Part shown: positions 1-15,542 of the stretch, piece after piece
Layout of the letters: each line of letters begins with the position of its first letter
How positions within the stretch are numbered: position 1 is the stretch's first letter
Source: Novosphingobium sp. MD-1
Lineage (GTDB): Bacteria; Pseudomonadota; Alphaproteobacteria; Sphingomonadales; Sphingomonadaceae
Reading direction: 5' to 3'
DNA length: 64,000 bases
NCBI RefSeq assembly: GCF_001014975.1
Contig: NZ_BBXA01000020.1
Location: 310,001 to 374,000 of the forward strand
Notes under the pieces: model-generated
What the model was told of the DNA's origin: nothing
Databases searched by the model: none
Seen by the model: only the letters and a program-made list of their open reading frames with translations
Position numbers and translations under genes: made by a program

Positions 1-297
1 GACGTTGGGCGCGCGCGGCAGGCCATCGTTGGTGGAACGCGCGGTGTCGGTCTGGTCGCGGTTGGGCAGGCGCTCCTTCTCGTTGCGCTCGGCATCGCCG
101 CACACAACGATCTGGCCAGGAATGCGCGAGCGGGGGCGACACTCGGGACGGCGCAGATCAACCTGCTCCTTCTGCGTATCGATCGCCTGTTGAACCCGCC
201 TGTCGGCTTCGGAAGCAACGTTCTGCGCAAGAACCGGCGAAGAAAAAGCAATCGGCAGTGCCAATATGGGCAGGAACAGCAAAGCTATTCTCGACAA
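1..297 (-). CDS. secreted hypothetical protein, C-terminus cut by window edge
   Basis: The reading frame is open from position 297 to the left edge (99 codons) and is therefore partial. It begins with a typical signal peptide: LSRIALLFLPILAL, then a SPVLAQ-like cleavage region. The mature part is hydrophilic and Arg/Glu/Gln-rich, with two Cys (near PEC and VVC). I chose the TTG start at 297 because a GAGGGACAG Shine-Dalgarno-like stretch lies just upstream and no ATG precedes the signal peptide. It is divergent from glpX, with 61 bases between the two starts. I do not recognise the family; similar small periplasmic proteins are common in sphingomonads (inference). Confidence 0.6.
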   Translation of the reverse strand, partial: MSRIALLFLPILALPIAFSSPVLAQNVASEADRRVQQAIDTQKEQVDLRRPECRPRSRIPGQIVVCGDAERNEKERLPNRDQTDTARSTNDGLPRAPNV

Positions 298-358
298 GAC
301 CTGTCCCTCGCGTCTAGGGCCATCGCATTCGCCTGCGCAGCCTGAATCAGGAGTTAAC

Positions 359-1354
359 GTGAGCAGCCAATCTACCGCAAAGCCCGCCCCCTCCAAGGTA
401 CTAGATCGCGTTCTCGTCCTGGAAATGGTCCGCGTGACCGAAGCCGCCGCGATCGGCGCCGCCAAACTGATCGGCCGGGGCGATGAAAAGGCTGCCGACG
501 CCGCCGCCGTGGAAGCGATGCGCATCGCTTTCAACGAACTCTACATGGACGGCACCGTCGTGATCGGCGAGGGCGAGCGCGACGAGGCGCCGATGCTCTA
601 TATCGGCGAAAAGGTTGGCGCCGCGCCCGACAAGGGGCCGAAGATCGACATCGCGCTCGATCCGCTGGAAGGCACGACGATCACCGCCAAGGCCGGCCCC
701 AATGCGCTGGCCGTGCTGGCCGCCGCCGAGGAAGGCGGCCTGCTCAACGCGCCCGACGTCTACATGGAAAAGCTGGCCGTGGGGCCGGGCTATGCCGAAG
801 GCATCATCGATCTGGCCAAGAGCGTGAGCGAGAACGTGAAGGCGGTGGCCGACGCCAAGGGCGTGGCGCCCTGCGACATCACGGTCTGCGTGCTCGATCG
901 CCCGCGCCATGCCGATATCATCGCCGAACTGCGCGGTCTGGGCTGCGGCATCCACCTGATTCCCGATGGGGACGTGGCCGGGGTGATCGCGGTGACCAAC
1001 GAGGACACCGGCATCGACCTCTACATGGGCACCGGCGGCGCGCCTGAAGGCGTGCTGGCGGCAGCCGCGCTGCGCTGCGTCGGCGGCCAGTTCAAGGGCC
1101 GCCTGCTGTTCCGCAACGAGGACGAGAAGGCCCGCGCCCGCAAGTGGGGCATCGAGGATCTGAACAAGATCTACGATCTCAAGGAACTGGCCAAGGGCGA
1201 TTGCATCTTCGCGGCAACCGGCGTGACCGACGGATCGTTGCTGAAGGGCGTGAAGGTCCGCAAGGACGGCGTGATGACCACCGACAGCGTGGTGATGCGC
1301 GCCGCGTCGGGCACCGTGCGCTGGGTGCGCGGCGAGCACCGCAACAAGCACTGA
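359..1354 (+). CDS. glpX: class II fructose-1,6-bisphosphatase (GlpX)
   Basis: The gene encodes 331 residues, the usual GlpX length. It hydrolyses fructose-1,6-bisphosphate to fructose-6-phosphate in gluconeogenesis in the cytoplasm; some alphaproteobacterial members also accept sedoheptulose-1,7-bisphosphate. Family motifs are visible: GEGERDE around residues 70-76 and the metal-binding DPLEGT at 101-106, followed by TGGAPEGVLAAAALR in the C-terminal half. I chose the GTG at 359 because an AGGAG ribosome site (349-353) sits directly before it. An in-frame ATG at 266 would add 31 residues unlike the family and overlap the divergent gene's promoter region. A strong hairpin follows the stop codon. 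Confidence 0.95.
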   Translation: MSSQSTAKPAPSKVLDRVLVLEMVRVTEAAAIGAAKLIGRGDEKAADAAAVEAMRIAFNELYMDGTVVIGEGERDEAPMLYIGEKVGAAPDKGPKIDIALDPLEGTTITAKAGPNALAVLAAAEEGGLLNAPDVYMEKLAVGPGYAEGIIDLAKSVSENVKAVADAKGVAPCDITVCVLDRPRHADIIAELRGLGCGIHLIPDGDVAGVIAVTNEDTGIDLYMGTGGAPEGVLAAAALRCVGGQFKGRLLFRNEDEKARARKWGIEDLNKIYDLKELAKGDCIFAATGVTDGSLLKGVKVRKDGVMTTDSVVMRAASGTVRWVRGEHRNKH

Positions 1355-1378
1355 TCGCCGCTTTCATCGGTTCTTGCA

Positions 1379-1415
1379 CCCTTTGTCCGTCTGGGCCACC
1401 GTGACGGGCAAAGGG
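1379..1415 (+). terminator. long hairpin between glpX and the serine hydrolase
   Basis: CCCTTTGTCCGTC (1379-1391) pairs with GACGGGCAAAGGG (1403-1415) over 13 bp with a single G-U wobble, leaving an 11-base loop. No T-run follows, so it is not a canonical intrinsic terminator. It sits immediately before the AGAGGA ribosome site of the next gene, so it could act as a glpX 3'-end stabiliser, a weak terminator or a translational control element. The role is inference. Confidence 0.5.
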
Positions 1416-1426
1416 AGAGGACCTGC

Positions 1427-2569
1427 ATGAACGGCGCGATGGAATTCGAGGCGGCGCTCGCCGCCGCAAACCTGCCCGGCGCGGTGGCGCTGGTCACCGA
1501 CAGCACTGGAACCCGCTACCTGCGCGCCTTCGGCATGGCCGACGCGGTGGCCGGCGTGCCGATGCGGGAAGACACGCTCTTCCAGATCGCCTCGATGACC
1601 AAGGCGCTCACCTCCACCGCCGCGCTGCAACTGGTCGAACGCGGCCAGCTAGACCTCGATGCGCCGATCGGCGCGATCCTGCCCGATCTGGCCGATCTGC
1701 CCGTGCTGGAAGGGTTCGATGAGGCCGGCCAGCCCATGCTGCGCGCGGCTCGCACACCGGTCACGCTGCGCCACCTGCTGCTCCACACCGCCGGCTGCGG
1801 CTATACCTTCATGGACGAAACCCTGCTGCGTTGCGCCAAGGCCGGCCCGAAGACCGCGCCCGGCAGTCGCGAAAGCCTGCGCCTGCCGCTGCTGTTCGAT
1901 CCGGGCGCGCAATGGCAGTACGGCACCGGCACCGACTGGGTGGGCCTCGCCGTCGAGGCGGTTTCAGGCCTGTCCTTGCAGGACTGGTTCGATCGCGAAC
2001 TGACCGGCCCGCTGGGCATGACGGCAACGCGTTTTCACGCCGATCTTCCCGCCAACGCATCGCAGGTCCATGCCCGCGACGCCGACCGCGGGTTCGTGAC
2101 GGTGCCGATGGTGCTGGGCGCCGGCAGCTATCAAAGCGGCGGCGGCGGCCTTTCCTCCACCGCAACCGACTATGCGCGGTTCCTGCGCATGGTGCTGCGC
2201 GGTGGCGAGTTGGACGGCGTGCGCGTGGTCTCGCCGGAAACGGCACGGCTGATGCGGGCGGACGCGCTGCCCGCGTCGCTCTCGGCCGGGGTGCTGACCA
2301 GCGCCCTGCCCCAGCTCGCCACGCCGTTCGATCCGCTGCCGGGGCAGCGCGGCGGCTGGACGCTGGGCGGCTTCCTGGTGAACACCGAGACGGGGCCGGC
2401 GGGCCGCTCGCCCGGCAGCCTGCACTGGGCCGGCATCCTCAACTGCTATTACTGGATCGATCCCGCGCGTGAAATGGCCGGCGTGATCCTGGCCCAGCTG
2501 GCGCCGTTCGCCGATGCCGGCGCGCTCTCCGCCTTTGCCGCGCTGGAACGGCTGGCCTGCGCGCAATAG
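1427..2569 (+). CDS. serine hydrolase, class C beta-lactamase/EstB-like family
   Basis: This 380-residue protein belongs to the beta-lactamase-related serine hydrolases (Pfam Beta-lactamase), a family of esterases, D-aminopeptidases and penicillin-binding-like enzymes. The nucleophile motif S56-M-T-K59 lies in FQIASMTKALTS. The second-motif tyrosine is probably Y165 in QYGTGTDW, where family esterases often have YSN or YG-type variants. A Gly-rich stretch (QSGGGGLSST) and a late HWAG segment match the family's third-motif region. No signal peptide is visible, so it is probably cytoplasmic and more likely an esterase/peptidase than a resistance beta-lactamase. The ATG is preceded by AGAGGACC. 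A bidirectional terminator separates it from convergent rpoC. Confidence 0.85.
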   Translation: MNGAMEFEAALAAANLPGAVALVTDSTGTRYLRAFGMADAVAGVPMREDTLFQIASMTKALTSTAALQLVERGQLDLDAPIGAILPDLADLPVLEGFDEAGQPMLRAARTPVTLRHLLLHTAGCGYTFMDETLLRCAKAGPKTAPGSRESLRLPLLFDPGAQWQYGTGTDWVGLAVEAVSGLSLQDWFDRELTGPLGMTATRFHADLPANASQVHARDADRGFVTVPMVLGAGSYQSGGGGLSSTATDYARFLRMVLRGGELDGVRVVSPETARLMRADALPASLSAGVLTSALPQLATPFDPLPGQRGGWTLGGFLVNTETGPAGRSPGSLHWAGILNCYYWIDPAREMAGVILAQLAPFADAGALSAFAALERLACAQ

Positions 2570-2603
2570 GCGCCACGAGACCGCGCGCGCACGTCCCGCA
2601 CGA

Positions 2604-2637
2604 AAAAGCCCCGCCGGATCGCTCCCGCGGGGCTTTT
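2604..2637. terminator. bidirectional intrinsic terminator between serine hydrolase and rpoC
   Basis: AAAAGCCCCGC (2604-2614) pairs perfectly with GCGGGGCTTTT (2627-2637) across a 12-base loop. The A-tract on one side and T-tract on the other give U-tails in both directions. It therefore fits the ends of both convergent units (hydrolase stop 2569, rpoC stop 2666). Confidence 0.85.
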
Positions 2638-2665
2638 CTGGTCGGGCCTGCAAAGGCGCGAAGGC

Positions 2666-6946
<4,281 letters not shown>

Positions 6947-6962
6947 CGGTTTCTTCCTTTAT

Positions 6963-7056
6963 CCCCCTCCCGATCGCGGGAGGGGTTAGGGGTGGGTCTG
7001 GTGCCGGGGTGGTGCCTGGTCGGCCCACCCCGATCCCCTCCCGCAAGCGGGAGGGG
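6963..7056. repeat. palindromic intergenic repeat pair (copy 1), between rpoB and rpoC
   Basis: Two hairpin units face each other. The first has CCCCTCCCG / CGGGAGGGG arms at 6964-6985 followed by GGGGTGGG; the second has CCCACCCC followed by CCCCTCCCGCAAGCGGGAGGGG-type arms ending at 7056. The same family occurs at 13941, 20170, 30069 and 34135, always between genes. It resembles REP/BIME or MITE-like elements (inference). This copy lies inside the rpoBC transcript. Confidence 0.75.
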
Positions 7057-7071
7057 CGATGCGAAGTCCCT

Positions 7072-11235
<4,164 letters not shown>

Positions 11236-11456
11236 GGAGGAGTTCTGCCTCTTCGCTCTATCAAAGGCCGGGCGAACCCGGCGAAACGGTGCCAAACGCG
11301 GCGTTGGCGCATCAAACGCGAAAAGGCCGCACGGCACGGCACCCGATTCGGGAACCCGGCCAGCAGCCTTCGCGTCAGATAAACCCGCGCGCTTCCTTCC
11401 TTGTGCCGTCCCCCGCGTATGGGAAAGCCTTGCTCGAAGCGCCGGTTGTGAAAGGC
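11236..11456 (-). other. rpoBC 5' leader
   Basis: About 215 bases separate the predicted rpoB transcription start (near 11450) from the rpoB ATG. I see no supportable gene here. The leader contains several GC-rich short repeats such as GGCCGGGTTCCC and CCGGGTTCGCCCGG-type hairpins, so it could hold a regulatory structure. No known riboswitch was recognised. Confidence 0.5.
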
Positions 11457-11485
11457 CATATAGGGAGGCGATCGCGCGCTGTCAA
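11457..11485 (-). promoter_or_regulatory. predicted rpoBC promoter
   Basis: On the minus strand, TTGACA (11485-11480) is followed after exactly 17 bases by TATATG (11462-11457). The -35 box is a perfect sigma-70-type consensus and the -10 matches 4 of 6. It faces rpoB and lies about 50 bases from the divergent promoter of the DUF2975 operon. Confidence 0.75.
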
Positions 11486-11514
11486 AGGGGTGGCCGCAGT
11501 TCGACGCGATCTAC

Positions 11515-11531
11515 ATATCGATTTTCGATAT
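11515..11531. promoter_or_regulatory. inverted repeat ATATCGA-TTT-TCGATAT, putative operator
   Basis: A perfect 7-bp inverted repeat with a 3-base spacer lies just upstream of the -35 box of the small-peptide/DUF2975/XRE operon. A second palindrome built from the same ATATCGAT core sits just downstream of the -10 (11567-11576). The AT-rich core stands out from the surrounding GC-rich sequence. The operon's own XRE protein is the obvious candidate binder (inference). Confidence 0.6.
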
Positions 11532-11537
11532 TATTGA

Positions 11538-11566
11538 TTGACGATAAGAAAAGGTGCTCTTATTGA
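11538..11566 (+). promoter_or_regulatory. predicted promoter of small peptide-DUF2975-XRE operon
   Basis: TTGACG (11538-11543) is followed after 17 bases by TATTGA (11561-11566), a plausible sigma-70-type promoter with a good -35 and a weaker -10. It is bracketed by two ATATCGA palindromes. Confidence 0.55.
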
Positions 11567-11576
11567 ATATCGATAT
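11567..11576. promoter_or_regulatory. palindrome ATATCGATAT, putative operator overlapping transcription start
   Basis: This perfect 10-bp palindrome lies directly after the predicted -10, where a bound repressor would block initiation. It shares its core with the inverted repeat at 11515-11531. Confidence 0.55.
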
Positions 11577-11596
11577 CGACCACCTGGAGAAGTCCC

Positions 11597-11746
11597 ATGC
11601 CCAGCCCTCGCCCTGCAGGATCGCGCACTGCCATCGTGCCGCTCGCCTGCGCGCTGCTGCTGCTCCTTCCAGCGCTTGCCACCGCCACCGCATCGGGACC
11701 GCGCCAGGCGCTTGCCCCCACCTTGCCGCTGCCGACGCTCGCCTGA
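11597..11746 (+). CDS. 49-residue secreted or membrane-associated small protein
   Basis: The frame begins with ATG at 11597 after a good GGAGAAG ribosome site (11585-11591) and encodes 49 residues. A basic N-terminus (PRPAGSRTA) is followed by a hydrophobic core (IVPLACALLLLLPALATA). The tail is short, Ala/Pro/Leu-rich and polar. It looks like a signal peptide with a very short mature part, or a single-span micropeptide. It is the first gene of a unit with DUF2975 and an XRE regulator, 25 bases before the DUF2975 ATG. I do not recognise the family. Length and composition give little evidence of function, but the placement of promoter, ribosome site and hydrophobic core is convincing. Confidence 0.55.
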   Translation: MPSPRPAGSRTAIVPLACALLLLLPALATATASGPRQALAPTLPLPTLA

Positions 11747-11771
11747 CCCTATCAACGAGGAAACCACCACC

Positions 11772-12302
11772 ATGTCTCTTCGCCCCCGCGACCCCCTGCT
11801 GACGGCGGGGCGCCTGATCGTCACCGCCGGCCTCGGCCTCGCAGCCCTGATCGGCGTGACCAGCCTGCTCGGCGCGCCGGCCATCGTCCTGTTCCGAGCC
11901 GACGTGCTAGCCGGCATCGCCTCGGAAACCGGCCACGCCGCCAGCACGCAGACCATTCCGGGCCTCGCCGTGATCCTGCTGCTGATCGCCGCAATGGCCG
12001 GCGCGGCCTTCCTGTTCCTGCTCGACCTGCGGCGCATCATCGACAGCGTGGGCGCCGGCGATCCCTTCATCCCCGCCAACGCCCGGCGCTTGACCCGCAT
12101 GGGCTGGCTGACGCTGGCGGTGGAAGGCATGTCGTGGCCGGTCGGCGCGATGGGCATGTGGCTGGCCGGCATGATCGGCAACGCCACGGCGGACTTCGAT
12201 ATCTCGCCGGGATCGTTCCTGCTGGCGATCGTGCTGTTTATTCTCGCCCGCGTCTTTCGCGAAGGGGCGCGGATGCGCGACGATCTGGAAGGAACCGTGT
12301 GA
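11772..12302 (+). CDS. DUF2975 membrane protein
   Basis: This 176-residue integral membrane protein has about four predicted hydrophobic segments (near residues 10-33, 58-82, 110-135 and 145-165). The cytosolic signature between segments two and three, LRRIIDSVGAGDPF followed by NARRLTRMGW, and the C-terminal ARVFREGARMRDDLEG are hallmarks of the DUF2975 family. The function is unknown. Such proteins are usually encoded directly before a small YozG-type XRE regulator, as here: the stop codon overlaps the regulator's ATG by one base. The ATG at 11772 follows a GAGGAAA ribosome site. A membrane sensor or anti-regulator role for the XRE partner is a guess from gene pairing. Confidence 0.85.
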   Translation: MSLRPRDPLLTAGRLIVTAGLGLAALIGVTSLLGAPAIVLFRADVLAGIASETGHAASTQTIPGLAVILLLIAAMAGAAFLFLLDLRRIIDSVGAGDPFIPANARRLTRMGWLTLAVEGMSWPVGAMGMWLAGMIGNATADFDISPGSFLLAIVLFILARVFREGARMRDDLEGTV

Positions 12303-12514
12303 TGCCGGTCGTGGTCAAGCTCGACGAACTGCTCCAGGCCAGGGGCATGACGCTCACCCAACTGGCCGAGCGGGTCGACATGACGCTCGCCAACCTGTCC
12401 ATCCTCAAAACCGGCAAGGCCAAGGCCATCCGCTTCTCGACACTGGAAGCCATCTGCCAGGAACTGGGATGCCAGCCGGGCGATCTGCTGGGCTACCGGG
12501 GCGAGGCGGAGTGA
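12302..12514 (+). CDS. YozG-type XRE family transcriptional regulator
   Basis: The 70-residue protein is almost entirely one Cro/C1-type helix-turn-helix: LDELLQARGMTLTQLAERVD, then LSILKTGKAKAIRF and the closing helix LEAICQELGCQPGDLLGY. This matches the small XRE regulators (YozG-like) that accompany DUF2975 proteins. It overlaps the DUF2975 stop by one base, so translation is probably coupled. The likely targets are the ATATCGA palindromes flanking the operon promoter (autoregulation; inference). Confidence 0.88.
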   Translation: MPVVVKLDELLQARGMTLTQLAERVDMTLANLSILKTGKAKAIRFSTLEAICQELGCQPGDLLGYRGEAE

Positions 12515-12557
12515 CCGCACCGCGCGGCCTCCGGCCCTTGCCACGGGGACTCCAGCC

Positions 12558-12585
12558 TTGACTCGGCGCCCCGTCCTGCTATTGG
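12558..12585 (+). promoter_or_regulatory. predicted rplJL promoter
   Basis: TTGACT (12558-12563) is followed after 16 bases by TATTGG (12580-12585). It is the best sigma-70-like pair in the 371-base gap before rplJ and would give a leader of nearly 300 bases. Confidence 0.45.
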
Positions 12586-12591
12586 CCCGCC

Positions 12592-12885
12592 CCTGATCGA
12601 AGGGCGCAAGTCCCGACATCATCCGTCCGAGACAGCTGGTGCGGGCTTCCCGCTTAATCTCCAGCCTAGGCGGGGAAAAGAGTTTCCGGGGCCGCGTGCC
12701 CCTTGGCCCGGCGTTCCGCCCCGCGGATCGTGGTGCCAGCCGCGCTTTCGGGCGCGCCTCCTTCCCTTGTCAACGGACTCGCCGGTGCTCCTCCGTGGGG
12801 CATCGACCCCTGCATCCGCAGGGGCAAGCAAACGTAGCCGGCCGTTCCGGGCCTGTCCCGGGCGGCCATTGTGAAGGAGTAAGGC
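12592..12885 (+). promoter_or_regulatory. rplJ leader, candidate L10(L12) autoregulatory RNA
   Basis: This long gene-free leader holds strong hairpins. CCCCTGC/GCAGGGG is at 12808-12825. A compound stem at 12838-12866 has outer GCCGCC/GGCGGC arms and inner CCGGG/CCCGG arms, and ends just upstream of the AAGGAGTAAG ribosome site of rplJ. In many bacteria L10(L12)4 binds the rplJ leader and represses translation; that role here is inferred from position and structure. I see no open frame that deserves a gene call in this stretch. Confidence 0.5.
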
Positions 12886-13398
12886 ATGGATCGTTCGCAG
12901 AAAGCCGAATCGGTCGCGTTCCTGAACTCGGTCTTCTCCGAGGCCGGCGCGGTGGTCATCACCCGCAACCTCGGCATGACGGTGGCCCAGTCCACCGCCC
13001 TGCGCACGAAGATCCGGGAAGCGGGCGCGACTTACAAGGTTGCGAAGAACCGTCTTGCCAAGCTTGCCGTCGCGGGCACCGATTACGAAGGCATTGGTGA
13101 TTTCTTCACCGGTCCGACGGCGATCGCTGCCTCGGCCGATCCGGTTGCCGCCGCCAAGGCGGTGATCGAATTCGCCAAGACCACCGACAAGATCGAAATT
13201 GTCGGCGGTGCGATGGGTGGCCAGATTCTCGACGCGGAAGGGGTCAAGGCGCTCGCCTCGATGCCGTCGCTCGACGAACTGCGCGCCAAGCTTATCGGCC
13301 TCATCCAGGCTCCGGCCACGAAGATCGCCCAGCTCACCACCGCTCCGGCGGCGAAGCTGGCCCGTGTCTTCGGCGCCTACGCCAAAGAAGCCGCGTAA
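12886..13398 (+). CDS. rplJ: 50S ribosomal protein L10
   Basis: This 170-residue protein forms the base of the ribosomal stalk and binds L7/L12 dimers through its C-terminal helix. Recognisable family sequence includes the N-terminal [14 protein letters not shown], the KNRLAKLAV segment and the terminal [14 protein letters not shown]. The ATG follows a strong GAAGGAG site. It forms a pair with rplL 66 bases downstream. The usual upstream partners rplK-rplA and downstream rpoBC are not on this strand here; rpoBC runs divergently to the left. Confidence 0.97.
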   Translation: MDRSQKAESVAFLNSVFSEAGAVVITRNLGMTVAQSTALRTKIREAGATYKVAKNRLAKLAVAGTDYEGIGDFFTGPTAIAASADPVAAAKAVIEFAKTTDKIEIVGGAMGGQILDAEGVKALASMPSLDELRAKLIGLIQAPATKIAQLTTAPAAKLARVFGAYAKEAA

Positions 13399-13464
13399 GA
13401 CGTATCGAAACGATTTTCGTCCGGCGCGCCGCGCCGGGCGCCACGAAATCAGGAGTGAAATATC

Positions 13465-13842
13465 ATGGCCGATATCGCCAAGCTTGTTGAAGAACTGTCG
13501 AAGCTGACCGTCCTCGAGGCCGCTGACCTCGCCAAGGCCCTGGAAGAAGCATGGGGCGTTTCCGCCGCTGCCGCCGTTGCCGTTGCCGCCGCTCCGGCTG
13601 CCGGTGGCGAAGCTGCCGCCGCTGAAGAAAAGACCGAATTCGACGTCATCCTGACGGGCGACGGTGGCAAGAAGATCCAGGTCATCAAGGAAGTCCGCGC
13701 GATCACCAACCTGGGCCTGACCGAAGCCAAGGCGCTGGTCGAAGGCGCGCCGAAGGCCGTCAAGGAAGGCGTTTCGAAGGCGGAAGCCGAAGAAATCAAG
13801 AAGAAGATCGAGGAAGCCGGCGGCACCGTCGAGCTCAAGTAA
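13465..13842 (+). CDS. rplL: 50S ribosomal protein L7/L12
   Basis: The 125-residue acidic stalk protein recruits translation GTPases. The N-terminal dimerisation helix ([20 protein letters not shown]), an Ala/Val-rich flexible hinge (about residues 38-52) and the C-terminal domain with EKTEFDVIL and the [14 protein letters not shown] helix are all clear. A perfect TTCG-loop terminator follows 30 bases after the stop. Confidence 0.98.
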   Translation: MADIAKLVEELSKLTVLEAADLAKALEEAWGVSAAAAVAVAAAPAAGGEAAAAEEKTEFDVILTGDGGKKIQVIKEVRAITNLGLTEAKALVEGAPKAVKEGVSKAEAEEIKKKIEEAGGTVELK

Positions 13843-13872
13843 TCTTCTTCCGGTCTTCCGGACAGAAACAGC

Positions 13873-13901
13873 AAAGGGCGGTCCTTCGGGGCCGCCCTTT
13901 T
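13873..13901 (+). terminator. rplJL intrinsic terminator
   Basis: AAAGGGCGGTCC (13873-13884) pairs with GGGCCGCCCTTT (13889-13900) through a TTCG tetraloop, with one U-G wobble, followed by a short T-rich tail. The reverse strand also gives a stem with T's, so it may act in both directions. Confidence 0.88.
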
Positions 13902-13940
13902 CGTTTGTCGATCGTATTGATTGCAAACGATCGTGCTTCG

Positions 13941-14021
13941 CCCACCCCCATCCCCTCCCACCAGCGGGAGGGGCGCGAGACTTGCGTCGCCGCAGGCGGC
14001 GTTAGTCGCAGCGGGGTGGGC
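13941..14021. repeat. palindromic intergenic repeat (copy 2), 81 bp
   Basis: It starts CCCACCCCC and ends GGGGTGGGC, which form terminal inverted arms. Inside are CCCCTCCC/GGGAGGGG arms and a second GCCGCAGGCGGC palindrome followed by TTAGTCGCAGC. It aligns over its full length with the copy at 30069-30149. It lies between the rplL terminator and the end of the CorC-like gene. Confidence 0.8.
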
Positions 14022-14052
14022 TAGCCACGGGCCGCACTCCGCCCGTCAGACT

Positions 14053-15381
14053 CTACCCGTCCAGCTCGGCCTTTTCGGGGTGCGCGGCCTTGATCCGGCT
14101 CACCAGCACCTTGTCGATCTTGCGGCCGTCCATGTCGACGATCTCGAAGCGCCAGCCCTGCTCGGCGAAATGCTCGCCCTCCGTCGGCAGGTGCTTGAGC
14201 ACCGACAGCACATAGCCCGCGGCGGTGGCGTAATCGCGGTCTTCGGGCAGGTCGATCGCCAGCCGGTCGCCCAGCGCGTCGGCGGGCAGCGCCCCGGCGA
14301 TCAGCAGCGAACCGTCGTCGCGCTCCACGATCATCGGCGCATCGCCCTCGTCGCCGTGGCCCACGAAATTGCCGGCGATCGCCGCCAGCAGGTCCGCCGG
14401 GGTGACGATGCCTTCCAGATGGCCGTATTCGTCATGCACCAGCGCCAGCGCGACTTCGGCCTGCTGGATCACGCGCAACGCATCCATGGTGTCGAGCTGG
14501 TCGGGCACGATCGCCGGCTTCTTCATCAGCCGCGTCAGCATGATCTTGCGCCCGCGCAGCAGCACCGACAGCACGTCGCGCACCTTGGCCACGCCCACGA
14601 TCCGGTCGACCGAACCGTCCGCCACCAGCAGCAGCGAATGCGGGCTGTCCTCGATCGCGGCGCGGATTTCCGCCTCGCTCGCCTTGCGCTCGATCCAGTG
14701 CAGTTCGGTGCGCGGCGTCATCACCTCGCGCACCGGGCGTTCGGCCAGCCGCATCACGCTGGTCATCAGCGCGCGCTCGTCCTCCTCGATCACGCCGGAG
14801 CGGGTGGCCTCGGCGAAGATCATCTGGAGTTCCTCCGCCGTGACTTCCTGCTCGGCCCCCTTGTTCAACCGCAGCAGGCGCAGCAGCAGGCCGGACGAGC
14901 GGTCCAGCGCCCACACGAACGGCGCGTTGATGCGGGCGATCAGCACCATCGGGCGCGCGGCGACGATGGCGATCGGTTCCGCCGCGCGCAGCGCCAGCTG
15001 CTTGGGCACCAGTTCCCCGACGACGAGGCTGAGGTAGGTGGTGATCGCGATGACCAGGATGAAGCCCGCCTCGCCGGCATAGCGCGCGGGCACGCCCGCC
15101 GCCGCCAGTCGCTCGCCCACCGGGCCACCCAGGCTCGCGCCCGAATAGGCGCCGGCCACGATGCCGACGAGGGTGATGCCGATCTGCACGGTCGAAAGGA
15201 ACTTGCCGGGATCGGCCGCCAGCTCCAGCGCGGTGCGCGCGCCCCGGCTGCCGGCCTCGGCCGCAACCTTGAGGCGCGCGGGACGCGCGGAAACGATCGC
15301 CAGTTCCGACATGGAAAACAGGCCATTGAGCACGACGAGGCCCACGATGACGAAGACGTCAGGCCAGGGAAAAGGTGTCAC
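14053..15381 (-). CDS. CNNM/CBS-domain hemolysin-family (CorC/HlyC-like) membrane protein
   Basis: The 442-residue protein has the DUF21 (CNNM) transmembrane domain over about residues 1-190, two CBS domains (about 210-330) and a C-terminal CorC_HlyC domain (about 345-430). Recognisable sequences are GLFSMSELAIVSARPARL in the first membrane part and VMTPRTELHWIE at the CBS start. Such proteins bind adenine nucleotides through the CBS pair and are linked to Mg/Co ion efflux; the old name 'hemolysin' does not predict toxicity. The start is a GTG at 15381 preceded by GGACAGGGC. It is convergent with rplL. Confidence 0.9.
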   Translation of the reverse strand: MTPFPWPDVFVIVGLVVLNGLFSMSELAIVSARPARLKVAAEAGSRGARTALELAADPGKFLSTVQIGITLVGIVAGAYSGASLGGPVGERLAAAGVPARYAGEAGFILVIAITTYLSLVVGELVPKQLALRAAEPIAIVAARPMVLIARINAPFVWALDRSSGLLLRLLRLNKGAEQEVTAEELQMIFAEATRSGVIEEDERALMTSVMRLAERPVREVMTPRTELHWIERKASEAEIRAAIEDSPHSLLLVADGSVDRIVGVAKVRDVLSVLLRGRKIMLTRLMKKPAIVPDQLDTMDALRVIQQAEVALALVHDEYGHLEGIVTPADLLAAIAGNFVGHGDEGDAPMIVERDDGSLLIAGALPADALGDRLAIDLPEDRDYATAAGYVLSVLKHLPTEGEHFAEQGWRFEIVDMDGRKIDKVLVSRIKAAHPEKAELDG

Positions 15382-15542
15382 GCCCTGTCCGCTAGCAGAT
15401 TCATCGCCATTCGCGAAGTCCCACCGTTCGGGAACAGTTCAGACTGGCGGTGCGTAATCAGGTCGATGTAGGTTAATCACGCCGGTTCACCGCCGCGGGA
15501 GAGAGCGGCCGGGGCGAAGCGTCGCAAGAAGGGGAATACAAC

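Noticed and set aside
1427..2569. Serine hydrolase as an antibiotic-resistance beta-lactamase
   Set aside because: No signal peptide is seen and the later active-site motifs are of the esterase/peptidase type, so a resistance claim is not supported.
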